Origin: Halococcus agarilyticus
GTDB taxonomy: Archaea; Halobacteriota; Halobacteria; Halobacteriales; Halococcaceae
DNA length: 64,000 nucleotides
Assembly (NCBI RefSeq): GCF_000334895.1
Contig: NZ_BAFM01000001.1
Span: 1 to 64,000, forward strand
Direction of reading: 5' to 3'
In this document: piece after piece, positions 61,546-64,000 of the stretch
Layout of the letters: each line of letters begins with the position of its first letter
Position numbering within the stretch: the first letter of the stretch is position 1
Program-made: the position numbers and the translations under genes
The notes under the pieces: generated by a model
Told to the model about the DNA's origin: nothing
Database searches by the model: none
Seen by the model: the letters and a program-made list of their open reading frames with translations, nothing else

Positions 61546-62517
61546 ATGGCCAACAGAGGAGAGTCGACGGGCCCCGGGACCGCCCGCATCAGTGGGTATC
61601 GATCCGCACTCAGAGCGCGGCTGGAGCGCTACCGTGATCTCCGACTCAGCGAGTCGGAGCTCGCGACCCTCCTCCTCGCACCGGTGCTCGCGTTCCTGTT
61701 CGTGGTGTCGTTCTATCCCATTCTCGACACCGTCTGGGGGAGCCTTCACACCGGCTACATCCTGCCGACCCGCGAATCCGCGTTCGTCGGTCTGGAGAAC
61801 TACGCGCGCCTGTTCGCCGACGGGAGCTTCTGGAACGCGCTGCAAGTGAGCCTCCTCTATACGTTCATCAGCGTTCCCGTCGAGCTCGTCCTCGGGCTCG
61901 CCATCGCACTGCTGTTGAACCGGCAGTTCAAGGGACGGTACATCGCTCAGGCGGCGATCCTGTTCCCGTGGGCGCTGCCGACGATCATCAACGCTCGGAT
62001 CTGGGCGTGGCTGTTCCACGGCCAGTACGGCGTCATCAACGACCTGCTCGTGCGTCTCGGCGTCATCGCCGAACCGTTCGCCTTCCTCGCTCACTCCGAT
62101 ACGGCGCTGGCGGCGATGATCTTCGTCACCGTCTGGAAGACGACTTCGTTCATGGCGCTGATCCTGCTCGCGGGCCTGTCGAGCATTCCGGACCACCTCT
62201 ACGAGGCCGCCCGGATGGACGGGGCCTCCCGGTGGCGGCAGTTCCGCGACGTCACGCTGCCGCTGCTCAAGCCCACCATCCTCGTCGCGCTGATCTTCCG
62301 CACGCTGCCGGCGTTTCAGGCGTTCGGCCTCCCGTTCGGCCTCGCGGGCGGCGGTCCGGGCGAGGCGACGACCACGCTCGTCCTCTACGCGAACGACATC
62401 ACCTTCACGAGGCTGAGCTTCGGACAGGGTTCGGCCGCCGCCACGGTCATCACCTTCATCGCTCTCGGCATCAGCCTGCTGTACGTCACGACCCTCTACG
62501 AACCGGAGGTGCGATAG
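61546..62517 (+). CDS. Sugar ABC transporter permease (MalF/UgpA type), second importer
   Basis: This 323-residue protein has an N-terminal cytosolic stretch of about 40 residues and then six helices starting LLLAPVLAFLFVVSFYPILD. The EAA loop reads YEAARMDGASRWRQFRDVTL-PLLKP (about residues 222-246). The C-terminus is LYEPEVR. The next permease ATG abuts its stop with no gap. No ATPase gene follows in the window; the MalK-type ATPase at 44473 or one outside the window would be needed. Confidence 0.9.
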   Translation: MANRGESTGPGTARISGYRSALRARLERYRDLRLSESELATLLLAPVLAFLFVVSFYPILDTVWGSLHTGYILPTRESAFVGLENYARLFADGSFWNALQVSLLYTFISVPVELVLGLAIALLLNRQFKGRYIAQAAILFPWALPTIINARIWAWLFHGQYGVINDLLVRLGVIAEPFAFLAHSDTALAAMIFVTVWKTTSFMALILLAGLSSIPDHLYEAARMDGASRWRQFRDVTLPLLKPTILVALIFRTLPAFQAFGLPFGLAGGGPGEATTTLVLYANDITFTRLSFGQGSAAATVITFIALGISLLYVTTLYEPEVR

Positions 62518-63384
62518 ATGAGCGTTATCGATCGCTCTCGGTTCGACTGGAAGTCGCTTCAGTCGGTCGGCGAGAAGCTCGGCTTCTACGGCTCGGTCGC
62601 CGCGCTGTGTCTCGTCTCGTTTTTCCCCATCGTCTGGATCTTCCTCACCTCGATCAAGCCGGCGAGCCAGATCGTCCAGTTCCCCGTGCAGTACCTCCCG
62701 ACGGAGGTGACCCTCGCGAACTACCAGACGGCGATCAACGAGGCCCCGTTCTTCCGGTATCTCGTGAACAGCGCCATCGTCGCCGGCGGGACCGCCATCG
62801 TCGCCGTGCTGTTGGGCGCGCTCGCGGGCTACGCACTCTCGCGACTCGAGTTCGATTACAAGGTGCCGGTCCTCCTGATCATCCTCTTCTCGGCGATGTT
62901 GCCCTTCTTCTCCCGGCTCATCCCGCTGTTCCAGCTCGCTCGCCAGACCGGGCTGTTGAACGACTACCTCGGCCTCATCCTCCCGTACTCGGCGTTCCAG
63001 CTCCCGTTCGCGGTCTGGATCTTCCAGGCGTACTTCAAGGAGCTGCCCGACTCGCTGGAGGAGGCGGGGCTGATGGACGGGCTGTCGCGCATCGGCGTGC
63101 TGTTCCGGATCATCCTCCCGGTCTCGGCACCCGCGATGGCGACCGCCGCGATCATCGTGTTCATCTACGCGTGGAACGAGTTCCTGTTCGCGCTGACGTT
63201 CATGACCCAGGACAGCATGCGGACCATCACCGTCGGGATCGCCCTCTATCAGGGCGAGTACACGTTCCCGTGGGCGACGATCTCCGCAGCGGTGTTCCTC
63301 TCGATCGTCCCGCTGATCCTGTTCATGGTGCTGTTCCAGCGAAAGATCGTCGAGGGGCTCACCGCCAGCGTCGGGAAGTCCTGA
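62518..63384 (+). CDS. Sugar ABC transporter permease (MalG/UgpE type), second importer
   Basis: This 288-residue protein has six helices, with LVSFFPIVWIFLTSIKPASQ near the start. The EAA loop is EEAGLMDGLSRIGVLFRIIL-PVSAP. The end, LFQRKIVEGLTASVGKS, is typical of MalG-like permeases. It starts on the base after the upstream stop, so the pair is one translational unit. It converges with the dehydrogenase at 63432. Confidence 0.9.
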   Translation: MSVIDRSRFDWKSLQSVGEKLGFYGSVAALCLVSFFPIVWIFLTSIKPASQIVQFPVQYLPTEVTLANYQTAINEAPFFRYLVNSAIVAGGTAIVAVLLGALAGYALSRLEFDYKVPVLLIILFSAMLPFFSRLIPLFQLARQTGLLNDYLGLILPYSAFQLPFAVWIFQAYFKELPDSLEEAGLMDGLSRIGVLFRIILPVSAPAMATAAIIVFIYAWNEFLFALTFMTQDSMRTITVGIALYQGEYTFPWATISAAVFLSIVPLILFMVLFQRKIVEGLTASVGKS

Positions 63385-63431
63385 CTCCCTCCGCTTTCGG
63401 TCCCCTCGCCAACCGATCTGACCGCCGGTCG

Positions 63432-64000
63432 TCAGCGATCGCCCGACAGTGACTGCACCCGCTCCCAGAGGTCGGCGTCGATCTCGACGGTCGACGCCGA
63501 GCGATCACGAGCCACCGATCGTTCGCCGGGCACTCGAACCCCCTCGGCTCCGGTGGCGATCCCCGACGACCGGAGGCGATCGAGAAAGGCGCTCGCCCGG
63601 TCGTCGAAATCGGGAACGCCCATCGCTGCGGGATCGATCGCCACGAACAGGTCGCCCTTCGTGCAGGGCTCCTCGGTGTGGTAGGTGCCGGTCACCTCCC
63701 TCCCCATCGCAGCGCCCACGAGCCCGCCGGCGAGCACCTCGACCGCGATCGCCAGTCCGGACCCCTTCGCGCCACCGAACGGCAGGATCGTTCCGTCGAG
63801 GGCGGCCGCCGGATCGGTCGTCGGCTCGCCGTCCGCGTCGAGCGCGACACCCTCGGGGAGCGCCTCGCCCGCCGCTCGACGGCGCTCGACGGTGCCGCGC
63901 GCGATCGCCGCGGTCGACATGTCGAGGTTGAACGGCGGGTCGGTCGGGAGCCCGATGGCGATCGGGTTCGTCCCGAGGATCGCTTCGCTCCCGCCGTGGG
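63432..64000 (-). CDS. Malate/L-lactate dehydrogenase family oxidoreductase (Ldh_2), 5' end outside window
   Basis: The frame is open to the right edge. Upstream of the first in-window ATG (63920) it reads GGSEAILGTNPIAIGLPTDP, then PFNLDMSTAAIARGTVE, the conserved core of the YlbC/YiaK-type Ldh_2 family. FGGAKGSGLAIAVEVLAGGL follows, and the C-terminal part ends QSLSGDR. Family members reduce 2-oxo acids with NAD(P)H: malate, lactate, sulfolactate or 2,3-diketogulonate. In this sugar-acid neighbourhood a 2-keto sugar acid or lactate is plausible. Most of the N-terminal half lies beyond the window. Confidence 0.8.
   Translation of the reverse strand, partial: HGGSEAILGTNPIAIGLPTDPPFNLDMSTAAIARGTVERRRAAGEALPEGVALDADGEPTTDPAAALDGTILPFGGAKGSGLAIAVEVLAGGLVGAAMGREVTGTYHTEEPCTKGDLFVAIDPAAMGVPDFDDRASAFLDRLRSSGIATGAEGVRVPGERSVARDRSASTVEIDADLWERVQSLSGDR

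Noticed and set aside
1-64000. tRNA, rRNA, insertion sequences, replication origin
   Set aside because: No cloverleaf-like segment, transposase motif, terminal inverted repeat pair or Orc1/Cdc6 gene was recognised; a covariance-model search was not possible here.

Overview
The window reads as chromosome or megaplasmid of a haloarchaeon (class Halobacteria). The proteins are rich in Asp and Glu. Secreted proteins carry twin-arginine (Tat) signals. Most genes have a TATA-like box about 25-35 bases upstream of the start codon and little or no leader. Base composition is high GC (42 of 60 bases at 44581-44640), with an AT-richer patch at about 2.1-5.3 kb (26 of 60 bases G+C at 4501-4560). No tRNA, rRNA, CRISPR array, intact insertion sequence or replication origin was seen.

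Region 1 (1-40.3 kb) is a surface-glycan or exopolysaccharide locus. It has two GT2 and six GT4 glycosyltransferases, one GT39/83-type membrane transferase, a Wzx-like flippase, a Wzy/ligase-like membrane protein, and two paralogous multi-span membrane proteins. It also holds a sugar-nucleotide epimerase, a hexapeptide acyltransferase, an AsnB-like amidotransferase, a methyltransferase and a DUF4330 protein. Interleaved are six alkaline-phosphatase-superfamily enzymes (three short ones of about 310-320 aa, one type I phosphodiesterase, two sulfatase-like proteins with Thr at the nucleophile position) and a Tat-exported metallophosphoesterase. Three secreted glycan-active proteins share one two-type repeat of about 82 residues: a NodB-like polysaccharide deacetylase cut by the left edge, a CE6-like SGNH esterase, and a fusion of a subtilisin-like protease, four repeats and a GH26 domain.

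Region 2 (40.7-64 kb) is a galactoside/xyloside uptake and breakdown locus. It has an IclR-family regulator that appears frameshifted, D-galactonate dehydratase (dgoD), a complete sugar ABC importer, a DUF624/YesL-like protein, GH36 alpha-galactosidase, GH42 beta-galactosidase (bgaH type), a Gfo/Idh/MocA aldose dehydrogenase, an aldehyde dehydrogenase, a KDG/KDPGal-type aldolase, a GH31 alpha-xylosidase, a second importer without its ATPase, and a malate/lactate-type dehydrogenase cut by the right edge. Together these fit oxidative (De Ley-Doudoroff type) galactose catabolism fed by imported oligosaccharides.

Region 1 would build, decorate, export and remodel an acylated, probably phosphate-containing surface polymer. 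Region 2 would import and oxidise galactose- and xylose-bearing oligosaccharides. The GH26 fusion and the esterase/deacetylase set are the likely functional bridge. Broken genes (beta-helix relic, duplicated phosphodiesterase tail, AsnB-like and IclR frameshifts) point to turnover in the locus.
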